A stretch of DNA of 6,803 bases from an uncultured Mollicutes bacterium (GTDB lineage: Bacteria; Bacillota_I; Bacilli_A; RFN20; CAG-826). The notes beneath the pieces were generated by a model that made no database searches, was not told the origin of the DNA, and saw nothing but the letters and a program-made list of their open reading frames with translations. Numbering within the stretch: the first letter of the stretch is position 1; the number at the start of each line of letters is the position of its first letter. Positions 6,746-6,803 of this stretch are shown piece after piece. Where the stretch lies: positions 1-6,803 of the forward strand of contig URQK01000083.1 of the NCBI GenBank assembly GCA_900549975.1, written 5' to 3'. Both the position numbers and the translations under genes were made by a program.

Positions 6746-6803
6746 ATGAGACTAGCTATATTTGAAACCTTTTCCACTAGTGATGAAGATAGTAGAGATT
6801 TAT
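6746..6803 (+). CDS. 5' end of an unidentified gene (partial)
   Basis: The frame opens with ATG at 6746 and runs off the right edge after 19 complete codons, encoding MRLAIFETFSTSDEDSRDL. It follows the ATPase stop by 14 nt and has a near-consensus ribosome binding site, so it is very likely the next gene of the same operon. The start has a short hydrophobic strand (LAIF) and no lipoprotein or Sec-type signal peptide, so a cytoplasmic protein is more likely than an exported one. Nineteen residues are too few to name a family. From the context, an enzyme acting on the imported sugar or a regulator of the operon are both possible, but nothing in the visible part shows this. Confidence 0.65.
   Translation, partial: MRLAIFETFSTSDEDSRDL

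Noticed and set aside
1..6803. Search for CRISPR arrays, tRNA or rRNA genes, insertion sequences, tandem repeats and phage or defence genes
   Set aside because: None seen: the window is almost entirely filled by the seven transporter-cluster genes and no direct or terminal repeats stood out by eye.

Overview
The window is one uninterrupted, co-directional (+) gene cluster from a low-GC organism (roughly one third G+C by eye). It carries a complete binding-protein-dependent ABC importer for a carbohydrate. Two extracytoplasmic proteins have lipoprotein signal peptides and nothing suggests an outer-membrane uptake system. Together with the codon use and the strong AGGAGG-type ribosome binding sites, this points to a Firmicutes/Bacilli-like bacterium, possibly a relative of the Erysipelotrichia or Acholeplasma-type lineages. 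All 27 tryptophan codons in the complete genes are TGG and no TGA breaks a frame, so the standard bacterial code (11) fits and a Mycoplasma-type code is not needed. Assignment to a genus is not possible from the sequence.

Layout: (1) 1-244, the 3' end of an upstream gene, 80 residues of a beta-rich domain of unknown type, possibly a carbohydrate-binding module; (2) 254-1678, a lipoprotein with a CBM9/DOMON-like domain followed by a concanavalin-like beta-sandwich, probably a surface glycan-binding protein; (3) 1696-3576, an oversized (626 aa) family 1 solute-binding lipoprotein; (4) 3588-4493 and (5) 4480-5394, the MalF-like and MalG-like permeases, which overlap by up to 14 nt; (6) 5406-6731, a MalK/MsmX/UgpC-type ATPase with an extra, highly charged helical segment of about 70 residues inside its C-terminal regulatory domain; (7) from 6746, the first 19 codons of another gene, not identifiable. 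Gaps between genes are 9 to 17 nt or negative. No stretch is without a gene for more than a few bases, and no promoter or terminator is visible, so all seven genes are probably one transcript whose ends lie outside the window.

Inferred joint function: the CBM9-like lipoprotein captures a glycan at the cell surface, the large solute-binding lipoprotein delivers an oligosaccharide to the two permeases, and the dedicated ATPase powers import. The flanking truncated genes may encode the enzymes that make or break down the oligosaccharide. The substrate cannot be read from this window. The transporter itself is an ordinary type. The features most worth a second look are the coiled-coil-like insertion in the ATPase, the two-domain lipoprotein placed at the head of the transporter genes, and the enlarged binding protein.
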